A model generated the notes under the pieces. The model was not told where the DNA came from and did not search any database. It saw only the letters and a list, made by a program, of their open reading frames with translations. This document shows, piece after piece, positions 41,808 to 51,600 of a DNA stretch of 64,000 bases. Position 1 is the stretch's first letter, and every line of letters begins with the position of its first letter. This DNA is from Nitrospirota bacterium (GTDB taxonomy: Bacteria; Nitrospirota; Nitrospiria; Nitrospirales; Nitrospiraceae). Where the stretch lies: NCBI GenBank assembly GCA_030645475.1, contig JAUSMA010000060.1:186001-250000 (forward strand), given 5' to 3'. Position numbers and translations under genes: made by a program.

Positions 41808-41858
41808 GGGTCGGGAGTCTTAATTTCCGATGGGCCGGCCAGAAACGACTCCCGACCC
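41808..41858. repeat. 12-bp perfect inverted repeat with 27-base loop
   Basis: GGGTCGGGAGTC (41808-41819) is exactly complementary to GACTCCCGACCC (41847-41858); the loop contains a second palindrome (GGGCCGGCC). It lies just after the stop of the minus-strand VPS62 gene and, read on that strand, is followed by TTTCTC, so it may terminate that gene. The rest of 41534-41930 shows no gene. It could also be a dispersed REP-like element. Confidence 0.5.
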
Positions 41859-41930
41859 CTTTGTTGTCACGGAACGAACAGAGCATGAAGTGGTCCAGAG
41901 GACTTTCCCGATGTAAGCTGCTCAGGGAAC

Positions 41931-43868
41931 TCATTTAAACACCTCTCGACCCCACACCCCTTTGGCAGCGGGACCGGTGGGACCGTCATTCAATCGGCAT
42001 TCTCCAACGCACATTCCGCTTTCCGGATTGCCCCAGCGATAGATTGCCCCTGCCGCCGGGTCGGCGGGATTACCTGCCCCTGGATTCTGGTAATCTGTAC
42101 TCATCCAGCCAGGCCAAGAAAGACCTCCTAGCCCCTTCTTCGCTGCATAGTCGTACGTGCGCACGTTGTTCCACGTCGGCCATCTCGTGCCCTGACTGGT
42201 TTCATCGGTAAGGGAGATTTCGTAATTGTGAGAGCCAGCCCGAGTCCAGAAGCCATGGGATCCCCATGCAGAATATACGATGGGGTGTGTCCCTTGACTC
42301 GACTCGTTTCCCAGGTTATCGGCCTTGATGACATCGCCCCACGGGTAAGCGCCGCCAAAGTTGTGCGCTGAAAGGTACATCCCAAGTGGTTCCAGCGACC
42401 ATTGTTTCGTTCGCGAATTGAGAAGCCACGCAAGACGCACCGTAATATGTTCCCAGTCGCCGACATGGTTGCCCCACTTTGTATTGAGCACTTCCTTGCC
42501 CCGATTATAGGGGTAAAAAGTAAAGTATATGAGGTCGAGGAACTCTCCTTTCTCGACTGCGAACGCATATACAGGTACCTGGTTGAGATTTTTGTCCCCC
42601 TGAAAAAGTGGGAGACTGTTGTCGGATGGACTCCTTAGAGGAGTCTTTGTTTTCAGCCAATAGTTGCCATCGGAATTTCTAAAGCGTTCAAGATAAGGAA
42701 AGGCCCATTCAACGGATGATGGAAAGTATGTCTCCCCTTGTGCAAGCCAAACGAGTGGAGCATAGTCCCTCAGGAGCAACTGCTTGTCATTATCCGTTTG
42801 GGGGGGGACGCTGGGGTATCGTGTTTTGTAGGTAATTGCGCCAAGATCTAATTTTGCTTGGCGTTCGTTGGGGAAGGACACAACCTGAATGATCTCGTCA
42901 AAACCATCACCTCGGATATCAGCAATAATCCAATTGTGGGCCTCAACGCGCATATTCTGCAAGTTACTTGTGCCCCAAAGCCTCGTCATGTCATGGCCTG
43001 ATCCGGTTGCGCCATAAACGATCATTCCAAGGGTGCGGTCGTTGGCCCAAGGCTGGATCACTTCATCCCGACCATCACCGTTGAGATCGCCGACCAGCCA
43101 GGCGATCGCGCCCGGGCCGTCCCCTGACACGCGAGGGGTCGACCAGAGTTCCTCTAAAACCCCACCCTTTTGGATCCCATAGACAGTCATGGCGAGGTAA
43201 TTGCCATTGGCCCATAGTTCAATCACCTCTTTCTGGCCATCGCCGTTGAAATCGCCCGTCACCAAAGAGGGTTTCGCGCATTGAGGTTTCTTCTTCTGTA
43301 CCCGCACCTCTTTCTTGCAAGAACTTAGGTTCTCGGTGCTCCAGAATTTGGTGACATCGACCCCTTGGACAGGAGTCATAAGCCCTTCTCTGGGAGAAAC
43401 AGGAGGATCTACTAAAACGTGGGGGGCAGTTTGGAGTTGGGGAGAGATTCGAAGATAGGATCCTCCCGCAAATGTGAAGCCCGTAATCTGGCCATTGTTG
43501 ATGATCAGCTTAAACTCCCGTAACCCCTGCGCGTAGTAGGGATTATCGGGACCGGTCAACAGCCGCTGGTTGGCGAGATCCGGTTCCAAGCGCCAGCTGA
43601 CCCCAGCTTTGTTGGTCCAGCGCAGTCCGGTGCTGTCTTGCACGATCGAGCCAATATGCCAGTCGTTCTGCACCGGATTGTGCTGGTAAGCCCCAAGCAC
43701 CATGTCCACCGTTCCCGCTAGTGCACGCGTCGTGATGCCTTGGTCTGGAGCGGTCTGCTCAATCCCCCCAGTCTCTCCCTGAGCCCATAGCATCCCCGGC
43801 ATTGCCACACACAGAGCCAGAACCGCGGCTATACCCAGGCGTCGGCTGGTCAAAGGCTGAAGGTCCAT
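41931..43868 (-). CDS. Exported FG-GAP and VPS62-domain protein
   Basis: 645 aa from the ATG at 43868 with an AGAGGTGGGAG site. A signal peptide (LGIAAVLALCVAMPGMLWAQ) is followed by a beta-rich part, then FG-GAP-like repeats (VTGDFNGDGQKEVIELW, VGDLNGDGRDEVIQPW, IADIRGDGFDEIIQV). The C-terminal half matches the VPS62 (vacuolar sorting 62) domain: DLIYFTFYPYNRGKEV, WGNHVGDWEHITVRL, YSAWGSHGFW. VPS62 domains occur in many secreted bacterial and fungal proteins without a known biochemical role. Confidence 0.82.
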   Translation of the reverse strand: MDLQPLTSRRLGIAAVLALCVAMPGMLWAQGETGGIEQTAPDQGITTRALAGTVDMVLGAYQHNPVQNDWHIGSIVQDSTGLRWTNKAGVSWRLEPDLANQRLLTGPDNPYYAQGLREFKLIINNGQITGFTFAGGSYLRISPQLQTAPHVLVDPPVSPREGLMTPVQGVDVTKFWSTENLSSCKKEVRVQKKKPQCAKPSLVTGDFNGDGQKEVIELWANGNYLAMTVYGIQKGGVLEELWSTPRVSGDGPGAIAWLVGDLNGDGRDEVIQPWANDRTLGMIVYGATGSGHDMTRLWGTSNLQNMRVEAHNWIIADIRGDGFDEIIQVVSFPNERQAKLDLGAITYKTRYPSVPPQTDNDKQLLLRDYAPLVWLAQGETYFPSSVEWAFPYLERFRNSDGNYWLKTKTPLRSPSDNSLPLFQGDKNLNQVPVYAFAVEKGEFLDLIYFTFYPYNRGKEVLNTKWGNHVGDWEHITVRLAWLLNSRTKQWSLEPLGMYLSAHNFGGAYPWGDVIKADNLGNESSQGTHPIVYSAWGSHGFWTRAGSHNYEISLTDETSQGTRWPTWNNVRTYDYAAKKGLGGLSWPGWMSTDYQNPGAGNPADPAAGAIYRWGNPESGMCVGECRLNDGPTGPAAKGVWGREVFK

Positions 43869-43970
43869 ACTCCCACCTCTCTTTCCATTTCTCCATGCAC
43901 GTGCGTGTTGTCGGTCATTTCCCATTTCCATAGACCTCAGATTACTACTGGCATGGTGCGTGAGGCTGTC

Positions 43971-45728
43971 TCATGGTATCTGGAAACGCTTGGGGTTCGT
44001 CTGCATGAGATTATTCTGTTGAATCTGGAGATCCGGTTGAATCGTGAGGACGGCCTGCTTCGTGGCGCTGGGCAAGGCCAGCGCCTGGGAAGCAATCACT
44101 GCCGATTTAACTTCTGACAGGGCGGCACTCATGGGTGCCTTTTGAACGGGTGTCGCCACAATAGCATTTGATGCTTGCGATAACGTTGTGGAAGGACGGA
44201 GGGTCAAGTTTCTCACGCCGCGCTCCTGCACGTCCTGGCTGATCTCGGATGTTTCCGATGGAGTCGGCACTTCAGTGGATGCCACCGGCTCTCCGGTCGG
44301 TTCGGCCAGCTTCTCTTCTGTTGGAGCAGACTCAGTCTGCTCGGTCCCTTCAAGGCCTCGGGACAACACGCGGAGAGAATTGGTCTGTTTGATATCCGCA
44401 GCGATGACTTGTTGAGAGAAAGGGGCGAGGAGTGACGCCGTGATGGTAACCTGCCCCGCTGATATGGGAGATCCACTCCGAAGTGCGACGGTCCCTCTCG
44501 ATGTACCGCCGGGTATGACGATGGAGGGAGGGACCGGGACAAGCGACGCATTCGAGCTTGATAGATAAATGGTTTTCCCCCGTGGTGGCGTCGGCCCTTC
44601 CAATACGACGGTCGCGGTGGATGCTTGCCCTGGGCGAACAGTGCCTGGATTCACCGTCACCTCGACCAACTGGTTCGGAGCGATTTCAAAGGCCTGTGTG
44701 GCATTTGATTGCACCGGAGCAGGGACGGTCGGTCTGACAGTGAGACGCAGTTCGTAGCGAGCCGCGGGCAACCCGATGAACGTGACTTGCGACTCGGACT
44801 GCGATCCGGACCATCCGCCGGAACAGGGTTGTGCGGCATAGGCACAGGCGTTTTGCATGATGGTCGGTTGAGGCCCAAGCATCCCGGGCTTGGTATGGGT
44901 CCAGTCTTGCAGTTCCCAGCTGTATTGCAGGTTCGGTGTCAGTTCCGGCTTCGCGCCGCTCGCTCGCCATTGGATGTTCAGCGGGGTGCCTTCCAGGACG
45001 GACGACTTCGCGCTGGTTCGGAACGTGACTCGATATCCCTGCTGGTCGTTCAGCAACTCTCCGCAGGTCAGATGCACGCGATCGAGGAATAGCCCAGCCC
45101 GGCCTTCCAGGGCAACGCCCACTCGAGTCCAATCATCCTGTGAACGGTTGTTCCCGGCCAGCGGGCGATAACAGAGGTCTTGCGACGCCTCAACCTTGAG
45201 GGGGTCGGGATCTCCATAGATGCCAACCTGACGGAACCCTTTGATGACCGGAGGTTGATATTCTGTCCTGATCTTTAATGCCGTGCAGTTAATCCCCAGC
45301 GATGCAACGACGTTGGTTCCGCTGAAGTATTTGATGGTGCCCTCAAGGCCGACAAGCGCCTGGCCGACGGGACAGGCATTGTGGAACCGTGAGCCTCCGG
45401 TGCCGCCAGCCGGTGCTGTCTCGTAGACGCCTCCGACCCACGTTCCGGAGACCGGGTCGATTTTCACGCAGAGACCGGCAAGGCGATCGATCACTAGACC
45501 CGATTGCCCGGTGACCCCCACCAGTACTGCCGATTCACCGCAGTCGAGCCGGTATGGCGCCCCGCCCGCTCCTCCGATTCCATCGAAGGGAGCGAGCCTT
45601 GCCCATGAAGGGGACGCCAATGCCAGCAGGCTCACAACGGCGAAGACCATTCCTCGAATGAACGAAGTGAGGACAGGCTTTGGCGTCAGCACTTCAAAAT
45701 GGAATCGATTCGACTTTCGGATGTTCAT
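43971..45728 (-). CDS. Large secreted protein of unknown function (585 aa)
   Basis: ATG with AGGGAGCGCACG. A signal peptide (MVFAVVSLLALASPSWA) precedes a Gly/Cys-containing domain (about 45-225) with GGAGGAPYRLDCGESAVLVG, LAGLCVKIDPVSGTW and HNACPVGQALVGLEG, which resembles jacalin-like or DUF-type lectin modules seen in secreted bacterial proteins. The centre (about 235-460) looks Ig-like (WELQDWTHTK; EVTVNPGTVRPGQASTATVV, typical of bacterial Ig-like/DUF11 spacing). The last 110 residues are Ser/Thr/Glu-rich and disordered. An adhesin-like role is a guess. Confidence 0.7.
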   Translation of the reverse strand: MNIRKSNRFHFEVLTPKPVLTSFIRGMVFAVVSLLALASPSWARLAPFDGIGGAGGAPYRLDCGESAVLVGVTGQSGLVIDRLAGLCVKIDPVSGTWVGGVYETAPAGGTGGSRFHNACPVGQALVGLEGTIKYFSGTNVVASLGINCTALKIRTEYQPPVIKGFRQVGIYGDPDPLKVEASQDLCYRPLAGNNRSQDDWTRVGVALEGRAGLFLDRVHLTCGELLNDQQGYRVTFRTSAKSSVLEGTPLNIQWRASGAKPELTPNLQYSWELQDWTHTKPGMLGPQPTIMQNACAYAAQPCSGGWSGSQSESQVTFIGLPAARYELRLTVRPTVPAPVQSNATQAFEIAPNQLVEVTVNPGTVRPGQASTATVVLEGPTPPRGKTIYLSSSNASLVPVPPSIVIPGGTSRGTVALRSGSPISAGQVTITASLLAPFSQQVIAADIKQTNSLRVLSRGLEGTEQTESAPTEEKLAEPTGEPVASTEVPTPSETSEISQDVQERGVRNLTLRPSTTLSQASNAIVATPVQKAPMSAALSEVKSAVIASQALALPSATKQAVLTIQPDLQIQQNNLMQTNPKRFQIP

Positions 45729-45809
45729 CGTGCGCTCCCTATTTTACTCTGCCGCGCATCCGTTCAGGCCACGAAATGAGACGGATTCATACGACAGGGT
45801 TGCCTCACG

Positions 45810-46757
45810 CTATCTGCCAATATTTCCACTGATTTCCTGTGCTGCACTCTTTCGCTTGGCAGAAACGCAGCAGGGGTTTGCCGTCTGAGCCGGCACCGCT
45901 TGCTTGAGATAACATTGTCCAGCCGAGACGCCGAATGGTGGTTTTACAAAGGTAAAGGCCTGACAGGCGCCGTCAGCCGAACAGATCGCTCGACAGGCTT
46001 CCGGGCTGACCGTAGTCCGCTGCCCGTAGTCGTTTCCAGGGCGATTCATGTTGTATTCAAGATGGAACGATTCGCTCTGCGCGGCGGCAATGTTGGTGGC
46101 AAGGGCCAGTGCTGTTGCGCGATTAGAAAGGGCCGATTGCAGCTCAATCATCGAGAGTTCAGCGCCCTCTGTAGAAGTTGCGCCGATGTTGCCGATTGCC
46201 CCTGCCCCAAGGCGATAGTTGGACGCCCCTCGCGATTGGTTGCCCGGGGGCCGCTGTCCAGCGACGCCGTCGCCGAATTGCACCTGACCGGTTGCCTGAT
46301 CGAGTTGATAGGCTAATTGATAGTGGCGTCGTGCCCTCACAATGTCGCGTGTTCGCAGGCCACTCAGTGAACCTCGTGCGTCTAATGCCGTACCGTCGGG
46401 CATGAGGAGCACCACGTCACGCGCATCGTCGTTCAGGGCAAGAATGAGTGGAAAGGGCGCAGATACCTCGAGGTCATGGGTGCCGATGTCTGCCGCGAGG
46501 AGCAACGGCGATCCGCCCTTGTCTGGTACAAGCTGAAGCTGCGCATCCGCTGTCTGCTCGACTAGGTACTCATCCTGCGCAGCAAGAACTGGTGCGCCGT
46601 CCGGAGCGGTAAAGTGCACGGTCTTGTCGAGTTGAATGGACGTAGAGGTGCCCGAGAGACCTGGTGTTGTGTCAGCGGTACTCCCTCCTCGTGTCGCGCA
46701 AGCTGACAACAAGACCGGCAGCAGCAAACAAAAGGTCCACCTCGCTACTCGCGCCAT
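45810..46757 (-). CDS. PAN/Apple-domain lipoprotein with shared N-terminal domain
   Basis: 315 aa; AGAGGAGATTGTT precedes the ATG. The lipoprotein signal ends LLSAC, so the protein is lipidated. Residues about 40-145 are homologous to residues about 35-145 of the beta-helix protein at 36892 (compare TVHFTAPDGAP with SVHFPSSDGSD, and MPDGTALDARGSLSGLRTRD with LPNGQALDAAGSISGARPRG). The C-terminus (about 230-310) is a PAN/Apple domain with NRPGNDYGQRTTVSPEACRA, ICSADGACQAFTFVKPPFG and QCYLKQ, an adhesive module with disulfides. Confidence 0.82.
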   Translation of the reverse strand: MARVARWTFCLLLPVLLSACATRGGSTADTTPGLSGTSTSIQLDKTVHFTAPDGAPVLAAQDEYLVEQTADAQLQLVPDKGGSPLLLAADIGTHDLEVSAPFPLILALNDDARDVVLLMPDGTALDARGSLSGLRTRDIVRARRHYQLAYQLDQATGQVQFGDGVAGQRPPGNQSRGASNYRLGAGAIGNIGATSTEGAELSMIELQSALSNRATALALATNIAAAQSESFHLEYNMNRPGNDYGQRTTVSPEACRAICSADGACQAFTFVKPPFGVSAGQCYLKQAVPAQTANPCCVSAKRKSAAQEISGNIGR

Positions 46758-46912
46758 AACAATCTCCTCTGAACAACAGCATCACAACAGTGATGCTGTT
46801 GGCTCCAATCCGCACACGCGCCGGTGAGGTGCAATCTCATCAGAGACAGTGTTGGTGCAGTTTCCTTGTTATCCAGTGAGTCGACGATTCGTTGAAAATG
46901 GTTCAATCGACG

Positions 46913-47545
46913 TCACTTTCCAGTCGTCCGTAACGCATCTGTCCAGGACTTGGCGGTCTTGGCATCTGTCGCCGCAGGCTTAGTACATTTCTTCCCGCGC
47001 ACGCCATAGCTGATCGTGTCGGTCCTGATCGGGCAGGTGCCGAATGGGGTGCCAAAGGACACGACACCTTCAATCACGGTGAGAATGCTCTGTCCGTCAT
47101 CCTGGACTTTTAGGTTGAATTCAGTTTCTTTCACTGCCGCGGTGGCCACCGGCGTTTCCACTTCAAAACGCTTGGGGCCGCCATTGGTCTTGGCCCAGAC
47201 TTCGCCTTGCTTCAAACGGAGGATTCGGACGACGGGCATATCCTTTTCCCAACGGGACAGGAGCTTGAAGTTCGTATTTTCGTTGAGTGCCACGGTCACG
47301 CCATCGACAAATTCGATCATGGCCTGACTGCTGCCATCGGTCTTGAGGACGTCGCCCTCATAGAGCGGGACGTTGCCTTTCCCCTGTAACCGTTGCTGCA
47401 CGCCGTCGGTGCGCACGATGACGAGTTCACCGATGGCATTTGTGGCGGTGCCGACCGGCGCGCCCTGGGCGGAGGCAAGCACCGTGAAGATGAGGTTGAA
47501 GCTGAGGGTAAGAATGGCTGTGCCTGTTGCTGTTGTTTTTGTCAT
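46913..47545 (-). CDS. Exported FecR-domain protein
   Basis: 210 aa with AAGGAG ahead of the ATG. A signal peptide (AILTLSFNLIFTVLASAQ) is followed by a FecR domain (about 35-165): LVIVRTDGVQQRLQGKGNVP, LYEGDVLKTDGSSQAMIEFV, DGVTVALNENTNFKLLSRW and RFEVETPVATAAVKETEFNL. In this form, without an anti-sigma helix or membrane span, FecR domains are thought to be periplasmic sensors or scaffolds. It lies between the PAN lipoprotein and the YVTN lipoprotein, all on one strand. Confidence 0.88.
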   Translation of the reverse strand: MTKTTATGTAILTLSFNLIFTVLASAQGAPVGTATNAIGELVIVRTDGVQQRLQGKGNVPLYEGDVLKTDGSSQAMIEFVDGVTVALNENTNFKLLSRWEKDMPVVRILRLKQGEVWAKTNGGPKRFEVETPVATAAVKETEFNLKVQDDGQSILTVIEGVVSFGTPFGTCPIRTDTISYGVRGKKCTKPAATDAKTAKSWTDALRTTGK

Positions 47546-47596
47546 GGTCGTGACTCCTTCAGTCGTACGTTCTGGGCTTCTATCGCGTTCTGTTTA

Positions 47597-48637
47597 CTAC
47601 CGTGAGACGACGACGCGAATGGGTTTGCGTCCAACGGGCACTGTGGCGATGGTTTGTCCCGTGCCGGTGTCGATGACGCGAATTTCGTTCCCCTTGTCGT
47701 GGGCGACAAAGAGCCTGGTCCCTTCCTGATTGGACCAGATGCCGTTCGGACCTTCGCCGACGGCGATTTCATCCACGATTTTGAGGTTGCTCGGATCGCC
47801 GCCTAGTCCAATCACCTTGTTCAGGCTCCCGACGGTCACATAGGCGATCGATCCGCTGGTTCCTTTGAAGGCAAAGGCGATTTGCTGTGGCTTGTCGCCG
47901 ACGATAAAGGTGCCGACTTTTTCATGTGTCTCTGAGTCCAAGACGTAAATATCGTTTTGTCCCGTATTAACGCCCCACACATGCCCGTCACGGCTCACGA
48001 CCATGAAATGGGGATTCGCACCCACCGGAATCGTCTTGATGACTTGGTGGGTGGCGGTGTCGACAACACCGACCGTTTTATCTCCTTGGCCGCTCACGAA
48101 GGCAAACCGGCCATCGTGCGAGAAGGTCAGTCCGGTCGGTCCTTTTCCCACCGGGATTGTTCCCAGGATTCTGAACGTCTTCGTGTCGATGATGGAGATC
48201 GTGTTTTCGCCGATGTTGGCCACCCAGAGCTGTGAGTCATCGTTACTCAAGGCAACGACGTGACAGCGCTCGCCGGTATAGATCGAGGCGATGGTTTCCC
48301 GCTTGACCGTGTCGATCACCGAAACGCGACCCGATGCGAGATTGGAGGCATAGAGGCGGCGACCGTCACGGCTCACAGCCAAGTCGTGGGTTGAGTGGTT
48401 CAGGGAAGGAATGGTTCCGATCGGCTGAAAGGTAGTGGCGTCGATGACGCTGACGTCATTGGTGCTTTCGTTGGCCACGTAGATCCGTGGAGGTAGCGAC
48501 GCCGACAGAGGAGCGTCTTGTTTCAACGCATACGATCCAATCTTTGCCGGTTCCAGCAGGGACGCCGTTTCGGCGCAACCGGCGATCGTCATGGCCAGGG
48601 ACACGGCGAGTATAGATCGATGTGGGGACTGTGTCAT
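47597..48637 (-). CDS. YVTN-family beta-propeller lipoprotein
   Basis: 346 aa from the ATG at 48637 with a GGAGGAATC site. The lipobox is TIAGC (about residue 18). Seven-bladed propeller repeats of the YVTN type run through the protein (IYVANESTNDVSVIDATTFQ, LYASNLASGRVSVIDTVKRE, LWVANIGENTISIIDTKTFR, LFVAHDKGNEIRVIDTGTGQ). These are surface or periplasmic binding scaffolds. It follows the WD40-caspase gene by 32 bases and is probably in its operon. Confidence 0.9.
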   Translation of the reverse strand: MTQSPHRSILAVSLAMTIAGCAETASLLEPAKIGSYALKQDAPLSASLPPRIYVANESTNDVSVIDATTFQPIGTIPSLNHSTHDLAVSRDGRRLYASNLASGRVSVIDTVKRETIASIYTGERCHVVALSNDDSQLWVANIGENTISIIDTKTFRILGTIPVGKGPTGLTFSHDGRFAFVSGQGDKTVGVVDTATHQVIKTIPVGANPHFMVVSRDGHVWGVNTGQNDIYVLDSETHEKVGTFIVGDKPQQIAFAFKGTSGSIAYVTVGSLNKVIGLGGDPSNLKIVDEIAVGEGPNGIWSNQEGTRLFVAHDKGNEIRVIDTGTGQTIATVPVGRKPIRVVVSR

Positions 48638-48669
48638 GATTCCTCCATTCAATACGGTGAACGTCGTAC

Positions 48670-51600
48670 TTAGCGGACATGGCCGAGGGCCAGTTGGCCT
48701 TCGACCTCGCCACGCTTGACGGGATGCTGATTTTGACCTGTGACTTCCGGAACCTTTTTGGAGACGTAGGCATAGACTTCGTCGACTGTCACAATACCGT
48801 CTTTGTCGGCGTCGGCTTTCCCCTTCAGCCCTTCGAGCAGGTAATAGGTAAACACCCCGTGGCCGAGATCTTCCCGTTCTTCGCTGACCTCGCTGGCCTT
48901 GCTGGCGGTAAGCACGACTCGACCTTTGCCTTTGGAGAGACGAGTCAGGAAGTTTTCCGAGACGATGGCACGCCGTGAAGCCGTCGCGAAGGTCCGGCCT
49001 GCCGTGGCGCCGCTATAGCAGGAATCGGAGATAAAAATGATGCGTTCCGGGGTGAGCCGTTGGAAGATGGTTTCGATCTCGCGCATCGGCAATGCGGTGG
49101 TGTAGAGGTCCCTTGGGTCGGCGTCGTATGGCACGATGTATTTCTCCAGACCATCGTCGTCGCCGGCTGAGGCATCGGCCTCCGGCGCGCCATGGCCGGC
49201 ATAGTACACGATAACCGTGTCTTTCTCTCCAGCCTTCCTCTTGAGTTCCGTACCAAGGGTTCGTTTGAGGCTCATGAGGGTGGCGTGGTCGTTGAGGAGC
49301 AACGTGATCTGTTCCTTGGGAACGCCGAGATGTTGTGTCAAATAGTCGTAGAAGGCGAGGGCGTCCTTGTCGGCGTAGCGCAGGGGCTGCACCGCTTTAT
49401 ATTGCGAGATGCCGACGACGACCGCCCAAATCTTGCCGCGGTCGACGATGCGCGTGACGGAGAGCGTTCGGCTGGACGAGAGGTTGTCACGGTCAATGGC
49501 GGTCACGACGACCTGGTTCTTACCTTCCAGGAGAGTGAGTTTCTCGGCAAACTCCATATTCGTCGGCGTTTCGGCCTCTCCGGGCTTCACAGCGATGCCA
49601 CGATTGTCACGGTGCGACACCAGCTGCCCGTTCAGGCGAATCTCAATTCTGGAGACGCCTTTTTCGCTGGCCGCGGCGCCGGCCAAGCTGATCCGCTCCA
49701 CGTTCACTTCGATGCCGTCAGACGGAGTCGCCAGCGCGATGACGGGTGGCGCATTCTGAAAGAGCTTCACCACAGGCGCACCAGTGATCGCCGGAATCGG
49801 CATATCGCCTTTTGCCAGTTCCTGCGTCTCTTTCACCGCGCTCTTGGCGATCCAGCCAACCTCGGTCTCGGATATGTGCACGCGATACCACGCTCCCAGT
49901 TCGCCGGATACCGCCAGCTCCTGGCCTTTCACACCGGAGGCGATGACCGACGTTTCCTGACCTGCCCCGCTGTGAATATTCACAGAAGGCGATTCGATGG
50001 CCACTATCTTATTGGTGGCCATAATCTGAGGCGCAACACGGTGGTCGACTGCGAGTGTGACCGTATCGTCGAGCATCTGATTCACACTGCGTTCTCGAAT
50101 GAATAGCCTGACTGGCAGATGTTCATCGCGCAGGTCTTTCCCGACGAACAGGTTGACGGTCGCGCTCTTGGCTTCGTTAGGTTTCAGCGGACCGATTTCG
50201 ACGAGACCTTTATTGAGACGGAGACTGTGATTCGAGGGTATTGTTACTTCCACGGATGTCTGTTGCGCGGTCACGGTCCCGACATTCTTCACCGTGATCA
50301 GCAGATCGACAGCCTCTCCTTTTTGAATACGTCCGTCGCCGTTGCCAACCGAGTTGCCGGTCCCGTTGTCGATCACCTGCAGCGTGTAGGCAAAGCGAGG
50401 ACGGGATAATCCCTTGAGGGTCAACAGGGCCTTCAACTGATCCGGCACAAACCCGTTATATTCCTCGAATACGAGATGTAACGGGATGTTGGCGTCGGGG
50501 CGGTCACTGGGGATCTTGAGCGTAACGATGTCCTCGCTGCTCTGCCCTCCATCGATTCGTCCGAAATAGAAGAGGTGACCGTCAAACGAGGGCTCCTCGC
50601 TTTTCGTTCTGGCTTGGAAACGATAGAGCGGACCTTTGCCTTTGTTCTTGATCGTAAGCGAGAGCGTGACCTCACTCCCCGCTTTCACCTCGGTCGGTCG
50701 AAAGACGAGATCGGCTTCAGGCAGCGGCGGTGGTGATGGCACGATGCCGATTTCATTACCGCGTTTCTGAATCTTTTCCGTCAAGGAGGCCGTCAGCGCC
50801 GGCGAGATTGGCGGTTGGAGTCGGACGGTACGGTCTCGCCCTCCTGACGCGAGCAGCAGGCCATCCGGCGAGACGGCAACCGACCAGACCGTGCCCTTGT
50901 GTCCACTCAGTGAGTGACGTTCGTTTCCGGAGGTCACGTCCCAAACACGGACGGTCCCATCCGCACCGGACGATATGAGGACGCGCCCATCCGGCGAAAA
51001 GACGAGTCCATAGACTTCCCCCTGATGGCCGGTGATCGTCAGGCGCTCTTGAGATTGGTCCAGATCCCAGATGCGAAGCGACCCATCGGCCGATGCACTT
51101 GCCAGCCATCGGCCATCCGGAGCGAACGTAACCGCCCGAACGGCGCCAGTGTGACCAGTCAGAACCGTGCGTTGTCTGCCTGTGGCGACGTCCCACAAAT
51201 GGACCTGCGTATCGCTGCTTCCTGTCGCCAACATCTTCCCGTCAGGCGAATACCGAATAGAGAAGACCACGCCGAACTGTCCCCGGACGGATTTGATTTC
51301 TTTGCCTGTGGCGGCTTCCCAGACGCGAAGGCTGCCGTCGTTTCCTCCGGTGGCGATGGTCTTGCCGTCCGGCGAAAAGGTGACGGCTCTGACGGCCCCG
51401 AAGTTGGACGTGACCGCGTTGAGTTCTTTTCCAGTTTCTACGTCCCACAGACGAATCGACGTGTCGGCACTGCCGGAAGCAAGGACCCGTCCATCCGGTG
51501 AAAATGCAAGCGCGTGAATGGTTCCCATATGACCGCGCAGGAGACGAAGATCCCGGCCGGTATCAGGGTCCCACAATCGGATAGTCTGATCGGTACCGGC

